DNA from: Sphingomonas faeni
GTDB lineage: Bacteria > Pseudomonadota > Alphaproteobacteria > Sphingomonadales > Sphingomonadaceae
Direction of reading: 5' to 3'
Assembly (NCBI RefSeq): GCF_030817315.1
Contig: NZ_JAUSZF010000001.1
Coordinates: 1,100,501 to 1,164,500 of the forward strand
Length of the DNA: 64,000 bases
Shown here: piece by piece, positions 54,229 through 63,860 of the stretch
How positions within the stretch are numbered: position 1 is the stretch's first letter
Layout: each line of letters starts with the position of its first letter
Notes under the pieces: model-generated
What the model was told of the DNA's origin: nothing
The model's database searches: none
Seen by the model: only the letters and a program-made list of their open reading frames with translations
Position numbers and translations under genes: made by a program

Positions 54229-56208
54229 TCACTCTACCGCGCGCAGCTTCGGACGTCCGGGTGGCGACTGGCGCAGCAGTTCGTCGACCCGCGCGGCAAG
54301 GTCGGTCTGGCGGAACGGCTTCGACAGACGGATGACGCCTTCGGGCACGTCCTCGCCCGCCGCGGCATAGCCAGTCACGAGCAAGGCTGGGATACGATTG
54401 CCCGCCGACCATAATTCACTGATCAACTGCCCCCCGGTCATGCCGGGCATGAGATAATCGCTGACCAGCACGTCGGCATCGACGCCCGACCGGATCGCCG
54501 ACAGGGCCTGGCTGGCGGAGGATACCTCGACCACGACATAGCCGATGTCGCGCAGCATGTCGGCGGTTGCCGCACGAACGAGATCCTCGTCGTCGACCAG
54601 CAGCACCTTGGCAGCACGGCGTGCGGTGACGGGCTCGGCCGTGTTCTCGATGGTATCGACCGCCGCTTCCTCGGTTGCCGGCAGCCAAAGCTCGACCGTC
54701 GTGCCGGAGCCGGGTTCGCTCGTGAGGCGCAACGTGCCGCCCGATTGCGCAGCGAGGCCGTGGACCATCGAAAGCCCCAGCCCGGTGCCCTTGCCGACGC
54801 CCTTGGTAGAAAAGAACGGCTCGGTCGCACGCGCCAGCGTCGCGCGGTCCATGCCTACGCCGGTGTCGATCGCTGCGATCCGGACGTAGCGGTCCGGCGA
54901 GAGCCCGATGACGTTGCGCTCGTCGACGACGATCTCGCTCACCGTCAGGGTGAGCTTGCCGCCACCGGGCATAGCGTCGCGCGCGTTGATCGCGAGGTTG
55001 AGGAGCGCGAGTTCGAGCTGATTGGGATCGACGCGTGCCGACGACAGATGACGCGGGATTTCGATCGTCACGGCGATCGAGGGTCCGAGCGAGCGCCGCA
55101 TCAGGTCGACCAGTCCGTCGATCAACGCGCCGATATCGACCGCGCGGGGTTGCAGAGCCTGTCGACGGGCGAAGGCGAGCAATCGCTGCGTCAACGTCGC
55201 GGCGCGCTCCGCCGCCTGCAACGCGCCGCCGATCATTCGTTGCGTGCGCTCGTCGTCCTTGTGCCGCCTGCGCAACAGATCGAGGCTGCCGACGATCGGG
55301 GTCAGCAAATTGTTGAAATCATGCGCGACGCCACCGGTCAGCTGCCCGATAGCGTCCATCTTCTGCGCCTGCGCGAGTTGCGCGTCGGCTTCCTTGCGGT
55401 CGGTGACGTCCGAGACGACGCCGGTCATCCGCGTGGCCTTGCCGGCATCGTCATACTGGACCCGCCCCTTGGCGACGAGCCAGCGCGACTCGCCGTCGGC
55501 GGCATCGATGCGGTACTCGACGTCGATCGCGCCGGTCTTCGTCGCCTCGGTCATAGCCTGCGTCACCATGCCACGCTGCTTGACGTCGACATGGCTGAGG
55601 AACGTCTCCAGGCTCCATTCCGAGCGCCCCTCGGGATAGCCGTAGATCGCATCGTGACGCTGCGTCCGACGCGAGACCCCCGTTTCCAGGTCGATATCCC
55701 AGCTTCCCATGCCCGCGGCTTCGAGCGCGATCTCGAGGCTCTCGCGAGCGGTCCTCAGTTCGCTGGTCCGATCCAGCACGGCGCGTTCGAGCGTTACCGC
55801 GACGTCGCGCAACTCATATTGTCGACGACGTGCCGTGATCGCAGACCGGATCGCGCCCAGCATAGCCTCGGCATGCAGCGGCCGTTCAAGCAGCAGGACA
55901 TTGCCGAGATCCGCGAGGCGTTGCGTCGCACGCTCGGTACGCGGTGTCCGGGTGCCGTTGGCGAGAACGACGAACTGGATATCGGCCCAATTGGGTTGCG
56001 CCGCTACCCATTCCGCGAGTGGCGCAACCTCCTCGGTGGTCAACGCTTCCTCGGTCAGCATCACAGCGGCAGCGCCCCTGTTCAACTCGAACACCAATTC
56101 GGTCTGGTCGCGACAGACGAACGCGACGATATCGTTGCGGCCGAGCAAGTCCGACGCGATCGCCGCATCGCGCCCGCGCGGCGCCAGGATCAGGACGCGA
56201 TCGTCCAT
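54229..56208 (-). CDS. Hybrid sensor histidine kinase (REC-like, PAS, HK, REC)
   Basis: A 659-residue cytosolic kinase without membrane segments. Residues 1-125 look like a degenerate receiver. A coiled helix precedes a PAS domain at about 165-275 (GMGSWDIDLETG, VSDVTDRK). The phosphorylated histidine is in GGVAHDFNNLLTP (His296). The ATPase domain has NLAINARDAM, DTGVGM and GTGLGLSMVHG, and a C-terminal receiver from about 535 has the Asp in VLVSDYLMPG. Its start is one base after the KaiC-like stop, a pairing seen in many bacteria where a KaiC ATPase and a kinase form a signalling unit. Confidence 0.93.
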   Translation of the reverse strand: MDDRVLILAPRGRDAAIASDLLGRNDIVAFVCRDQTELVFELNRGAAAVMLTEEALTTEEVAPLAEWVAAQPNWADIQFVVLANGTRTPRTERATQRLADLGNVLLLERPLHAEAMLGAIRSAITARRRQYELRDVAVTLERAVLDRTSELRTARESLEIALEAAGMGSWDIDLETGVSRRTQRHDAIYGYPEGRSEWSLETFLSHVDVKQRGMVTQAMTEATKTGAIDVEYRIDAADGESRWLVAKGRVQYDDAGKATRMTGVVSDVTDRKEADAQLAQAQKMDAIGQLTGGVAHDFNNLLTPIVGSLDLLRRRHKDDERTQRMIGGALQAAERAATLTQRLLAFARRQALQPRAVDIGALIDGLVDLMRRSLGPSIAVTIEIPRHLSSARVDPNQLELALLNLAINARDAMPGGGKLTLTVSEIVVDERNVIGLSPDRYVRIAAIDTGVGMDRATLARATEPFFSTKGVGKGTGLGLSMVHGLAAQSGGTLRLTSEPGSGTTVELWLPATEEAAVDTIENTAEPVTARRAAKVLLVDDEDLVRAATADMLRDIGYVVVEVSSASQALSAIRSGVDADVLVSDYLMPGMTGGQLISELWSAGNRIPALLVTGYAAAGEDVPEGVIRLSKPFRQTDLAARVDELLRQSPPGRPKLRAVE

Positions 56209-56209
56209 G

Positions 56210-57756
56210 TCAGCCGCGAATGTCCCGTATTCCCATCCGGCTGGCCATCAACGTCTTTCCTTCGCCCGAGAATGTCGGGACCCCGGTCAGCACGCCTTGG
56301 AATTCGCGCAGGGGCTCGCCGACCAGCAATCCGTTGCTACCGATCTGAAACTCCCGGATCGTGCGTTCGTGCCGTGCGGTACGGGTCTTGATGACCGAAA
56401 TCGCCTGGCGCACCTCTCCATGCGCTTCGAAATAGCGGAGCTGGACGATCGTATCGGACAGATAGCTGAGATCGACGTCGGACCGAACGTCGCCGGTGAT
56501 CCCGTGCAGGCCGAGGATCAACAGGCTGACGATCCCCTTCTGGCCGAGATACGTCAGCATCTCATGCATCTGGAGAATCAAGAACTGCTCGTTCGGCATC
56601 GCCTGGAGGTAGGCGTTGAGGCTGTCGATCACGACGATCTTCGCGCCGTGCCGTTCGACCGCCGCGCGCACCGCACCCGAGAATTCCCCCGGCGACATCT
56701 CGGCAGGATCGATCGCCCGCAGTTCTAGCTGTCCGTTCTCGACGAACGGCATCAGGTCCATGCCGAGCGACGCGCTACGCTTCAGCAGCGTGGGCAGACG
56801 CTCGTCGAACAGGAAATACGCGGCCCGCTCGCCTCGCTTCAACGCTGCGATCATCGACTGGACCGACGCGGTGGTCTTGCCGACGCCGGCGGGGCCGGTC
56901 AGCAACGTGGCAGTGCCGGGGATCAGGCCACCACCCAACAGCGCGTCGAGTTCGATCGAACCGGTCGACACGGCATCGTCCGAATATTTCATCACGTGCT
57001 CGGACGCGATGAGGCGCGGATACACGCACAGGCCGCCGCGCTCGATCTCGAAGTCGTGATAGCCGCCGCGATACCGCACGCCGCGCATCTTCACGACGTG
57101 AAGGCGACGGCGTTGCGCACCGAACCCCGACAAGGTCTGTTCCAGAGAAACGACGCCGTGCGCGATGCTGTGCAACTGGAGGTCGCTGCCCGAGCCGCTC
57201 TTGTCGTCGAGAAACAGCACGGTGCAGGCCCGCGTCGAGAAGAAGTGCTTGAGCGCCAGGATCTGGCGCCGATAGCGGATCGGGCTCTGCGCGAGCAGGC
57301 GCAACTCGGACAGGCTGTCGATCACCACGCGCTTCGGGCGAAGCTCGTCGACCTTGGCCATCACGTCGCGGATCGTCTCGCCCAGCTCGACCTCGCTGGG
57401 ATGCAGCAACGTCTGTTCGTGATCTTCGCCAAAGCCGTCGGCGGGTACCATTTCGAACAACGACAGCGAGTCCAGCGACCAGCCGTGAGTCTGCGCCACC
57501 GCGCGAAGTTCGAAACCTCGGTCTCGGCGAGCGTGATATACAGCCCGGCCTCACCGACCGAAGCACCGGCCAGGAGGAAACCGAGCCCCAGCGTGGTCTT
57601 GCCCGTACCCGGCGTGCCCTCGATCAGGTACATCCGGTCCGGCGTCAGTCCTCCGTTCAGAATGTCGTCGAGCCCGTCGATACCGGTCCGTGCGAGTGCC
57701 GGTAGATGTCCGTCTAGTGCCAAGTCGGCAGTCCTTCCCGTGATCGTCCCGCGCAT
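56210..57756 (-). pseudogene. KaiC-like dual-ATPase gene with a frameshift
   Basis: Two KaiC ATPase domains are encoded here but in different frames. Domain I starts at 57756 and has the P-loop GTPGTGKTT at residues 47-55. After ITLAETE the frame runs into unrelated sequence and stops at 57361. The correct continuation [20 protein letters not shown] is open in another frame and runs to 56210. It includes VVIDSLSELR and a second P-loop GPAGVGKTT. The break lies near 57513-57519; either two extra bases or one missing base would explain it. Repaired, the protein would have about 515 residues, the normal size for KaiC family proteins. A sequencing error, a true mutation or recoding are all possible. 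No KaiA or KaiB is nearby. Confidence 0.85.
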
Positions 57757-57836
57757 GGTGCGATCAATCGTGCCGGTCCTAGGTTATAACCGTCGGATCG
57801 CATAGCCTTGTGGTCATTCGACGCCGAGAGAACTTA

Positions 57837-58340
57837 ATGTCGCTCAAGCATTCCTTTCCGCCAATTATGGGTCCCGATGCGCGTATCCTGGTGCTCGGCA
57901 GTTTGCCCGGGGACCGGTCGCTGGCAGCACAGCGGTATTACGCGCATCCGCAGAACCAGTTCTGGCATCTGATGTCGCCGGTCGTCGGCTGCGATCTCGC
58001 TGCGCTGGACTATGAGGATCGGCTGGCGGCATTGCGGGTGAGCGGCGTAGCGCTGTGGGATGTTATCGGCTCGGCTCGGCGGGCGGGGAGCAGCGACGCG
58101 GCGATCCTCGACGTTCAAGGCAACGACATCGCGGCACTCGTGGCGCAGCTACCGAAGCTCCGAGCGGTCGCCTTCAACGGCGGGACCGCGCTCAAGCAGG
58201 GCCTGAAGCTGCTCGGACCGGGTTACGACGGACCGGCGATCATCGCTCTCCCGTCCAGCAGCCCGCTTCACACGGTGGGCTTGGCGGCAAAGCAACCGGC
58301 CTGGAACCAACTCGCGGCGTTCCTGCTCGACCCGACCTGA
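57837..58340 (+). CDS. DNA-deoxyinosine glycosylase (UDG superfamily)
   Basis: A 167-residue member of the uracil-DNA glycosylase superfamily, type of the hypoxanthine-DNA glycosylases. It has the motif LVLGSLPGDRSLAAQRYYAHPQN, the WHL segment, GVALWDVIGSARRAGSSD and the late PSSSPLHT loop. These proteins excise deaminated bases from DNA. ATG 57837 has GAGAG seven bases upstream; an upstream in-frame start would add nine residues. It is divergent from the KaiC-like gene. Confidence 0.87.
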   Translation: MSLKHSFPPIMGPDARILVLGSLPGDRSLAAQRYYAHPQNQFWHLMSPVVGCDLAALDYEDRLAALRVSGVALWDVIGSARRAGSSDAAILDVQGNDIAALVAQLPKLRAVAFNGGTALKQGLKLLGPGYDGPAIIALPSSSPLHTVGLAAKQPAWNQLAAFLLDPT

Positions 58341-58343
58341 TCG

Positions 58344-58491
58344 TAGGCCTTCGCCAGACGTTCGACATTACGGGGCAGAGCTATGTGCTCGGGTTCGTGC
58401 TCCCGAAATCTACCTCCACGTCACGACGACCTACACGTTGCTGCGGATGCGCGGCGTCCCGATCGGCAAGATGGACTATCTCGGTCGGTAA
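58344..58491 (+). pseudogene. Remnant of a DUF1993 gene (3' end only)
   Basis: Translation from about 58350 gives TFDITGQSYVLGFVLP in one frame and, after a one-base loss at about 58415, IYLHVTTTYTLLRMRGVPIGKMDYLGR with a stop at 58489-58491. This matches the end of DUF1993 proteins (YLLGFALPNFYFHVTTAYDILRHNGV pattern, from memory of the family). The first two thirds of the gene are absent, so it is a decayed fragment wedged between the glycosylase and dedA genes. Confidence 0.68.
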
Positions 58492-58541
58492 ACACCTGTC
58501 GGGTACTAGCGGACGCGTCCGCGCTCCGGCAAGACTAGGTG

Positions 58542-59126
58542 ATGTCGATCGAAACGTTTATCGCCGAATACGGCCTTGCCGCGATATTCCTCGGTGCGGG
58601 GATTGAGGGTGAAACCGCCGTCGTGACCGGTGGCGTGTTGGCGCATCAGCATTTGCTGCCGCTCTGGGGCAGCGCTGCGGCGGCGGTCGCCGGATCGTTT
58701 GCCGCGGACCAGCTCTTCTTCCTTGCCGGGCGCCGTTACCGCGATACCGCCCGCGTGCGCAGGATCGCCGCCAGGCCGGCATTCGCGAAGGCACTCGATA
58801 CGCTGGAGCGCTACCCGACGATCTTCATCCTCGGCTTCCGCTTCCTCTATGGCCTGCGCACGATCAGCCCGATCGCGATCGGCACGTCGCACGTCCCCGC
58901 GCGCACGTTCATGGTGCTCAACGCGGTCTCGGCGGCGATCTGGGGCGTGATGTTCACGGGCATCGGCTATCTGTTCGGCGACACGCTGCTAGAGGCGGTC
59001 CACAGCATCATGCCGAAGCACAAGCTGGCGGGCGTCGTGGTCCTTGCGATCGTCGTTGCGGTCGTGATGACGGCGATCCGCTATTGGCGCGGACGTCGAT
59101 CGAATGCCACAGCAAAGACTCGATGA
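58542..59126 (+). CDS. DedA-family membrane protein
   Basis: A 194-residue inner-membrane protein with about four to five hydrophobic segments. The N-terminal ETAVVTGG region and the segment FRFLYGLRTISPIAIGTSHVPARTFMVLNAVSAAIWG match the DedA/SNARE-associated signature, with the conserved arginines F-R-F-x-Y-G-x-R. DedA proteins are linked to lipid carrier recycling and membrane homeostasis. Start either ATG 58542 or GTG 58539. It is a single gene here. Confidence 0.9.
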   Translation: MSIETFIAEYGLAAIFLGAGIEGETAVVTGGVLAHQHLLPLWGSAAAAVAGSFAADQLFFLAGRRYRDTARVRRIAARPAFAKALDTLERYPTIFILGFRFLYGLRTISPIAIGTSHVPARTFMVLNAVSAAIWGVMFTGIGYLFGDTLLEAVHSIMPKHKLAGVVVLAIVVAVVMTAIRYWRGRRSNATAKTR

Positions 59127-59328
59127 CTGCCGTTCGATCCTTGGAGATGTGGGCCGCGCAAGTAGTGGTCCAGCAGAGGGGGCTCGGCTGGACCACGAGG
59201 TTCCGTCTAGGGAGCTTCACTTCGCCTCGACGTTACCCCTTTGTAATACCCATTGAACGGATGGGAATAGAGATATCCGCAATGTTCGGCGAACAGAGTA
59301 TAATTTGCGCCGCCCGACTATGACTTGA

Positions 59329-61809
59329 TCACCAGCTCAGGCCGGCACGTGCGTAGACGTAGCGCCCGTTGAACCCGAACGGCGAGTAATACGGGTAACC
59401 GATGACCCCGGTCGTGTTATTGGCGATGCTCGTCGCGTCGGGGTAGACGTCGAACAGGTTGCTGACGCCAAGCCCGATCTGCGCGCCCTTCTTCGCCTGA
59501 TAGCGGAGTTCGAGATCGGTGATTAGGTGCTTGCCGCTGCGTACGTCGCCGGCCTCGGTGGTCCCGGGCTGGTTCACGTCACCGTAATAGGTCACGCGAG
59601 CAAGTGCGCCGAGTTGGTCGAGCGACCAGTCGATCGAACCGGTCACCTTTTCGCCCGGCGTACCGTTCTCCAGCGACTCGATGCGGTTGCGGGCGAACAG
59701 CGTGGGTGCCGGGCTGAGCGTCGAGGTCGAGGTCGGTACACGCGTTACGTTCACGTCGTTGACGTTGCCGGCGATCGTCAGGTCGAAAATGCCCGCCGCG
59801 TCGGTCGGCAGGCGGTAATGCGCGACCGCGTCGATGCCCTTGGTGGTCGAGGCGATCCCGTTGATGAAGAACCGCGCCGCACTGACGTTGAACGGTGCGA
59901 GCAGGGCCGCGACCTGCGGATTGCCTGCTCCCGCAAGGTTCTCCGACAAGCCGATCTGGTTGCGGATCCGGATGCGGTAGGCGTCGACGGTCAGATCGAA
60001 CCCGCCCGCGCGGATCACGGTGCCGATCGAAAGGTTGGTCGACTTCTCGGGCTCCAGCGGCAGGCCACCGAGCGCGGCTGCGACCGGGGATACCGACGGA
60101 TACGTGCCCGTGAGGATCGGAACGCCGTCCTGCACGACGCTCGCGACCGATGTGAAATACTGCTGTTGCAGCGCCGGCGCGCGGAAGCCGGTCGATGCGG
60201 TTGCGCGTAGCGCGAACCAGCGCGCGAAATCGTAGCGTGCGGAGATCTTGCCGGTGCCGGTCGAGCCGAAATCGGAATAATCCTCACCGCGACCGGCTAG
60301 GCCGAGCAGCAGCTTGTCGGTCACCTGCGCCTCGATATCGAGATAGACGCTGCCGTTGCGGCGGCTGCGCTCGATCGCGTTGTCGGGCGAGAACCCGCCA
60401 AAGCCCTGTGCGCCTGGTGGTGCCGTCAGCAGCGCGCCGCCGGTAACCGTGCCGGCGCTCGGATAGCCGTAGGATGCCTGTTCGCCCGGCTCGATCTTGA
60501 ACCCTTCGCGGCGACCTTCGAGGCCGAATGCGACGTTCACGCCTTGCAGAAGGTCGAATTTGCGATCGACGTCGAGGCCGACGATGTACTGGTCGTAGAT
60601 GAGCGCGCCATCGGAAAAGTCCCTCGGCGTCGCGCTCCCATAGGCGTAGTTGGCCGAATTCAGCGTGCGGAACCCGATCTTGTTGCGGCCATAGCTGGCG
60701 TTCAGGTCGACGTTCCAGTCGGCGACCTCGCCCTTGATGCCGATCGCCGAGTTGATGTCGCGCGACTTGGTATTGATCAGCGGCAGGAACCCGTCCTGCA
60801 CACCGGCAAGCGTCAGCCGCGTTGCCGAGGTCGCATCCAGCGGCAGGCGCGGGAACGCGGCGCTGCGCGTATCGCGGTCCTGATATCCGAGCCAGCCATA
60901 CAGCTTCCATGTGCCGGCCAGCGTCGTGCCGGCATTGGCGAAGATGCTGTACTGCTCGACCTTGGGATCGCCGAACTGGCCGGTCACGCGCTTCGGTGTC
61001 GCGGGGGCGTTGAACAGCGGGCGCGTGTCGAAGTCGGCTCGGTTGGTCGCCTGGCGATCGAGATACTCGCCCGAGACGGTAAGGAAGCCATCCTCGCCAA
61101 AGCCGATGCCCTGCCAGCCGGACACGGTCAGCGCATGCTCCCCGTTCGTGCTGCGGCTGCCTCGCGCGGTGTCGATGTCGGTATTGTAGAAGCCGTAATT
61201 GACCGTCATGCCGCCGCCCGACCGAGCCTCGCGCAGACGGAGGTTGACGACGCCGGCGATCGCATCCGAGCCATATTGCGCGGACGCGCCGTCACGCAGC
61301 ACTTCGATCCGGTCGAGTGCGACGGTCGGGATCGTGTTCAGATCGACCGCAGCCGAGCCACGCCCGACCGACCCACCGACGTTGAGCAGCGCCGCGGTAT
61401 GCCCGCGCACGCCGTTGACCAGCACGAGAGTCTGGTCGGGTGAAAGGCCGCGCAACGTCGCCGGGCGGATCGCGTCGGTGCCATCGACGGCGGACGGCCG
61501 CGGGAAGTCGATCGACGGCACGATCGCCGACAGTGCTGCACCCAGTTCGGTCGTCCCCTGGCGCTGGATCGCGGCCGAGCTCAGCACGTCGACCGGCGAT
61601 GCGCTGTCGAGCCGCGACCGACCAACGGCGCGGGTTCCCGTGACAATGATATCGTCCCCCGTGTCGGGCAACGCGGCGGAGTCTGCGGCAGGATCGGCAG
61701 CCGGCGCGGTCGCCGATTGCGTCGGCACGTCCTGCGCATAAGCGGCTTGCGCGCTGGCAAAGGCGAGGGTCGAGGCAGCGAGCGTCAACGCGGTACGATA
61801 GGCAGTCAT
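59329..61809 (-). CDS. TonB-dependent outer-membrane receptor
   Basis: An 826-residue receptor with a signal peptide ending AAYAQD at about residue 27. The TonB box region is DDIIVTGTRAVGRS, and the plug has ATLRGLSPDQTLVLVNGVRGH and VLRDGASAQYGSDAIAGVVNL. The barrel has the usual late motif STGFRAPALQQQYF and ends LSW. The layout with NVGGSVGRGSAAVDLNTIP is typical of large Sphingomonad receptors of unknown ligand. It lies upstream of an amidotransferase/serine acetyltransferase pair on the same strand order. Confidence 0.92.
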   Translation of the reverse strand: MTAYRTALTLAASTLAFASAQAAYAQDVPTQSATAPAADPAADSAALPDTGDDIIVTGTRAVGRSRLDSASPVDVLSSAAIQRQGTTELGAALSAIVPSIDFPRPSAVDGTDAIRPATLRGLSPDQTLVLVNGVRGHTAALLNVGGSVGRGSAAVDLNTIPTVALDRIEVLRDGASAQYGSDAIAGVVNLRLREARSGGGMTVNYGFYNTDIDTARGSRSTNGEHALTVSGWQGIGFGEDGFLTVSGEYLDRQATNRADFDTRPLFNAPATPKRVTGQFGDPKVEQYSIFANAGTTLAGTWKLYGWLGYQDRDTRSAAFPRLPLDATSATRLTLAGVQDGFLPLINTKSRDINSAIGIKGEVADWNVDLNASYGRNKIGFRTLNSANYAYGSATPRDFSDGALIYDQYIVGLDVDRKFDLLQGVNVAFGLEGRREGFKIEPGEQASYGYPSAGTVTGGALLTAPPGAQGFGGFSPDNAIERSRRNGSVYLDIEAQVTDKLLLGLAGRGEDYSDFGSTGTGKISARYDFARWFALRATASTGFRAPALQQQYFTSVASVVQDGVPILTGTYPSVSPVAAALGGLPLEPEKSTNLSIGTVIRAGGFDLTVDAYRIRIRNQIGLSENLAGAGNPQVAALLAPFNVSAARFFINGIASTTKGIDAVAHYRLPTDAAGIFDLTIAGNVNDVNVTRVPTSTSTLSPAPTLFARNRIESLENGTPGEKVTGSIDWSLDQLGALARVTYYGDVNQPGTTEAGDVRSGKHLITDLELRYQAKKGAQIGLGVSNLFDVYPDATSIANNTTGVIGYPYYSPFGFNGRYVYARAGLSW

Positions 61810-61874
61810 GATAATATCCCTGTTAGTGGATCGTTCTGCGACGATCTCCGTGCGAGCCAAACGAGCGACCGCAG

Positions 61875-62645
61875 TCATCGGTCCCGATAGGTCCCAAGCG
61901 ACTGGCCGATAAGTGAAAAGAATGCGCGGCTGGATGCGCTGGCTGCAACGTCCCATTCGGGATGCCATTGCACCGCCAGCACATCGCCGCCGCATGGACG
62001 CGCTGAGAACGCCTCGACCAGCCCGTCCGACACCGCATGCGCCTCGACGCTGAGCCCCTGCCCCAGCCGATCGATACCCTGGCGGTGGACCGACGTAACC
62101 GAGATGCTGGACTCGGCGATCGCCGCCGCGAGCATCCCTCCCGATCGCAATCTGACGTCGTGGACATGCTCGAACAGTGTCTCGTACGCGGTCACGTCAT
62201 CGGTCGATCGGTGATGGCCGCCGTCCAGCGTATCGGTCAGCGTGCCGCCGAACAGCACGTTCAGCTCCTGCAACCCGCGACAGATACCGAACACCGGCCG
62301 TCCTGCCTCGATCATCCGTCCCGCGAGTTCGAGCGCCACCGCGTCGCGATCGAGATCCAGCGCATCGTCGACCGCGTCGGACTTGCCATATCGGGATGCG
62401 GCGACGTTCGACCGCGATCCGGTCAGCAATAGCCCATCGAGCCGCGCCGCCAGCGCCCGAGTGTCCATCGCATCCGCCACCGCGGGCACCAACAAAACGG
62501 TGGCGCCTGCATAGCGTACCAACGGCTCGACGAAGCGCGTAGCTACCGCCTGGATCGGGCGGTCGACGACCTCGTTGCAGCACAATACACCGATCACAGG
62601 CTTGGGCGGGCCGTCTTCGCGTCGGCAACACGCAAAGCGCATCAT
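61875..62645 (-). CDS. Class-I glutamine amidotransferase, PuuD-like
   Basis: A 256-residue protein of the peptidase C26 / gamma-glutamyl-GABA hydrolase type. The nucleophile cysteine is in FGICRGLQELNVLFGG and the catalytic His-Pro-Glu is in QWHPEWD. It contains SVHRQGIDRL, typical of PuuD-like hydrolases that remove gamma-glutamyl groups. Two adjacent start codons (62645, 62642) overlap the stop of the acetyltransferase gene. The coupling with a serine acetyltransferase suggests a sulfur or gamma-glutamyl-peptide role; that is inference. Confidence 0.87.
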   Translation of the reverse strand: MMRFACCRREDGPPKPVIGVLCCNEVVDRPIQAVATRFVEPLVRYAGATVLLVPAVADAMDTRALAARLDGLLLTGSRSNVAASRYGKSDAVDDALDLDRDAVALELAGRMIEAGRPVFGICRGLQELNVLFGGTLTDTLDGGHHRSTDDVTAYETLFEHVHDVRLRSGGMLAAAIAESSISVTSVHRQGIDRLGQGLSVEAHAVSDGLVEAFSARPCGGDVLAVQWHPEWDVAASASSRAFFSLIGQSLGTYRDR

Positions 62646-63589
62646 GCGGCGCGGCCTCGCAGCGTCTCGTGCAGCTGGTCGGCAGCATCGCCGGCCAGGA
62701 TTACCGCGGTCGGCTGCGCGACGACGCTGCCCGCGGGCACGTCCTCCAGCAGCCAGACATTGCCGCCGATCGTCGCGCCGCGCCCGATCGTCACGCGACC
62801 CAGAATCGTCGCCCCGGCGTAGATCACCACGTCGTCCTCGACGATCGGATGTCGGGCCAGCCGTTCGCGCGCCGACACGTCGGTGACACCGAGCGGGCTG
62901 CGCGCTCCGAGCGTGACGTGCTGGTAGATCTGCACCCGGTCGCCGACGATCGCGGTCTCTCCGATCACAACCCCGGTACCGTGATCGATGAAGAAGCGGC
63001 GACCGATCGTCGCGCCCGGATGGATATCGATCCCGGTGCGGTTGTTCGCGAGTTCGGAGATGATCCGCGCCACGATCGGGGCACCGAGCGCGTACAAGGC
63101 GTGGGCGATCCGGTGATACAGGATCGCGACGACGCCGGGATAGCAGATCAGGATCTCGTCGGCACTGCGCGCGGCCGGATCGCCGAGGAACGCTGCCCGG
63201 ACATCGTCGTCGACCAGCTCGCGGATCGGCCCGAGTTCGGCGGTGAACAGACCGATGATCATCGACGCATGGCTGACGTCGAACGACAGTACCGCCTCTT
63301 CCTGCCAATAGCTGAACTCGCTTTCGACCTGCCGTTGCAGCCGTGCCAGAGCTTGTCGAAGCTTGGTTTCGACGAAGGCGTCTTCGCGTTCGACCGGTCC
63401 GGTAAACATACCCAGACGGCCGGGGAACAGTGCGGCGACCAGATCGTCGACCGCTTGCCCCGTCTCGGTGAGCGATGGAAACCGATCGACGCTGTGGCGG
63501 CCATCAGCCTCCGCCCGCCAGGCGGACCGCGCCGTGCGCAGTTCCTCGATCGTCGCGGAGAGATCGAGCAGCTCGGCTGCATGCAACAT
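62642..63589 (-). CDS. Serine O-acetyltransferase
   Basis: Forms O-acetylserine, the precursor of cysteine. The protein of about 315 residues has a helical N-terminal half and a left-handed beta-helix with hexapeptide repeats. It shows GIDIHPGATIGRRFFIDHGTGVVIGETA, then VTLGA, and GATILGRVTIGRGATIGGNVWL. The GVVIGETA segment with HG is the serine acetyltransferase signature of the EpsC/SatA type. ATG 63589 has AGGA upstream; GTG 63607 would add six residues. Its length exceeds that of CysE, as in large cyanobacterial or SatA-type forms. Confidence 0.9.
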   Translation of the reverse strand: MLHAAELLDLSATIEELRTARSAWRAEADGRHSVDRFPSLTETGQAVDDLVAALFPGRLGMFTGPVEREDAFVETKLRQALARLQRQVESEFSYWQEEAVLSFDVSHASMIIGLFTAELGPIRELVDDDVRAAFLGDPAARSADEILICYPGVVAILYHRIAHALYALGAPIVARIISELANNRTGIDIHPGATIGRRFFIDHGTGVVIGETAIVGDRVQIYQHVTLGARSPLGVTDVSARERLARHPIVEDDVVIYAGATILGRVTIGRGATIGGNVWLLEDVPAGSVVAQPTAVILAGDAADQLHETLRGRAA

Positions 63590-63608
63590 GAGATGATCCT
63601 TCGGCACG

Positions 63609-63857
63609 TCAGCGAAGTTCGCGATAACCGGCGCGCATCGCGTCCGTTTCAGGCGGCTGATTCGGCGACGGCGATGCTGGATCGGTGAGGATTAGCAATC
63701 CGTCGACCGCAGCCAGCTCAGGGGCGGTCACGAAGTGGTCGACCGCGATCGGGGACGGTTCGCGCCGCGCGCTCACGCACGGCGACCTGCCGTAAAGAAT
63801 ACCCGCGAGGACCACGCCAGGGCATTCGACCACCGGTTTCAAAAAGTGTCGCTGCAT
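63609..63857 (-). CDS. Possible small protein ahead of serine acetyltransferase
   Basis: An 82-residue frame from ATG 63857 with an excellent ribosome-binding site (GGAGG at a spacing of five). It ends about 20 bases before the acetyltransferase start, so coupling is possible. The product has no signal peptide, no clear membrane span and no family I recognise; the C-terminal part is Pro-rich (DPASPSPNQPPETD). The strong ribosome-binding site is the main evidence that it is real. Confidence 0.4.
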   Translation of the reverse strand: MQRHFLKPVVECPGVVLAGILYGRSPCVSARREPSPIAVDHFVTAPELAAVDGLLILTDPASPSPNQPPETDAMRAGYRELR

Positions 63858-63860
63858 CCT

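Noticed and set aside
56210..57756. Programmed frameshifting in the KaiC-like gene
   Set aside because: The junction near 57515 has no X-XXY-YYZ slippery heptamer or obvious downstream structure, so mutation or sequence error is more likely than recoding.
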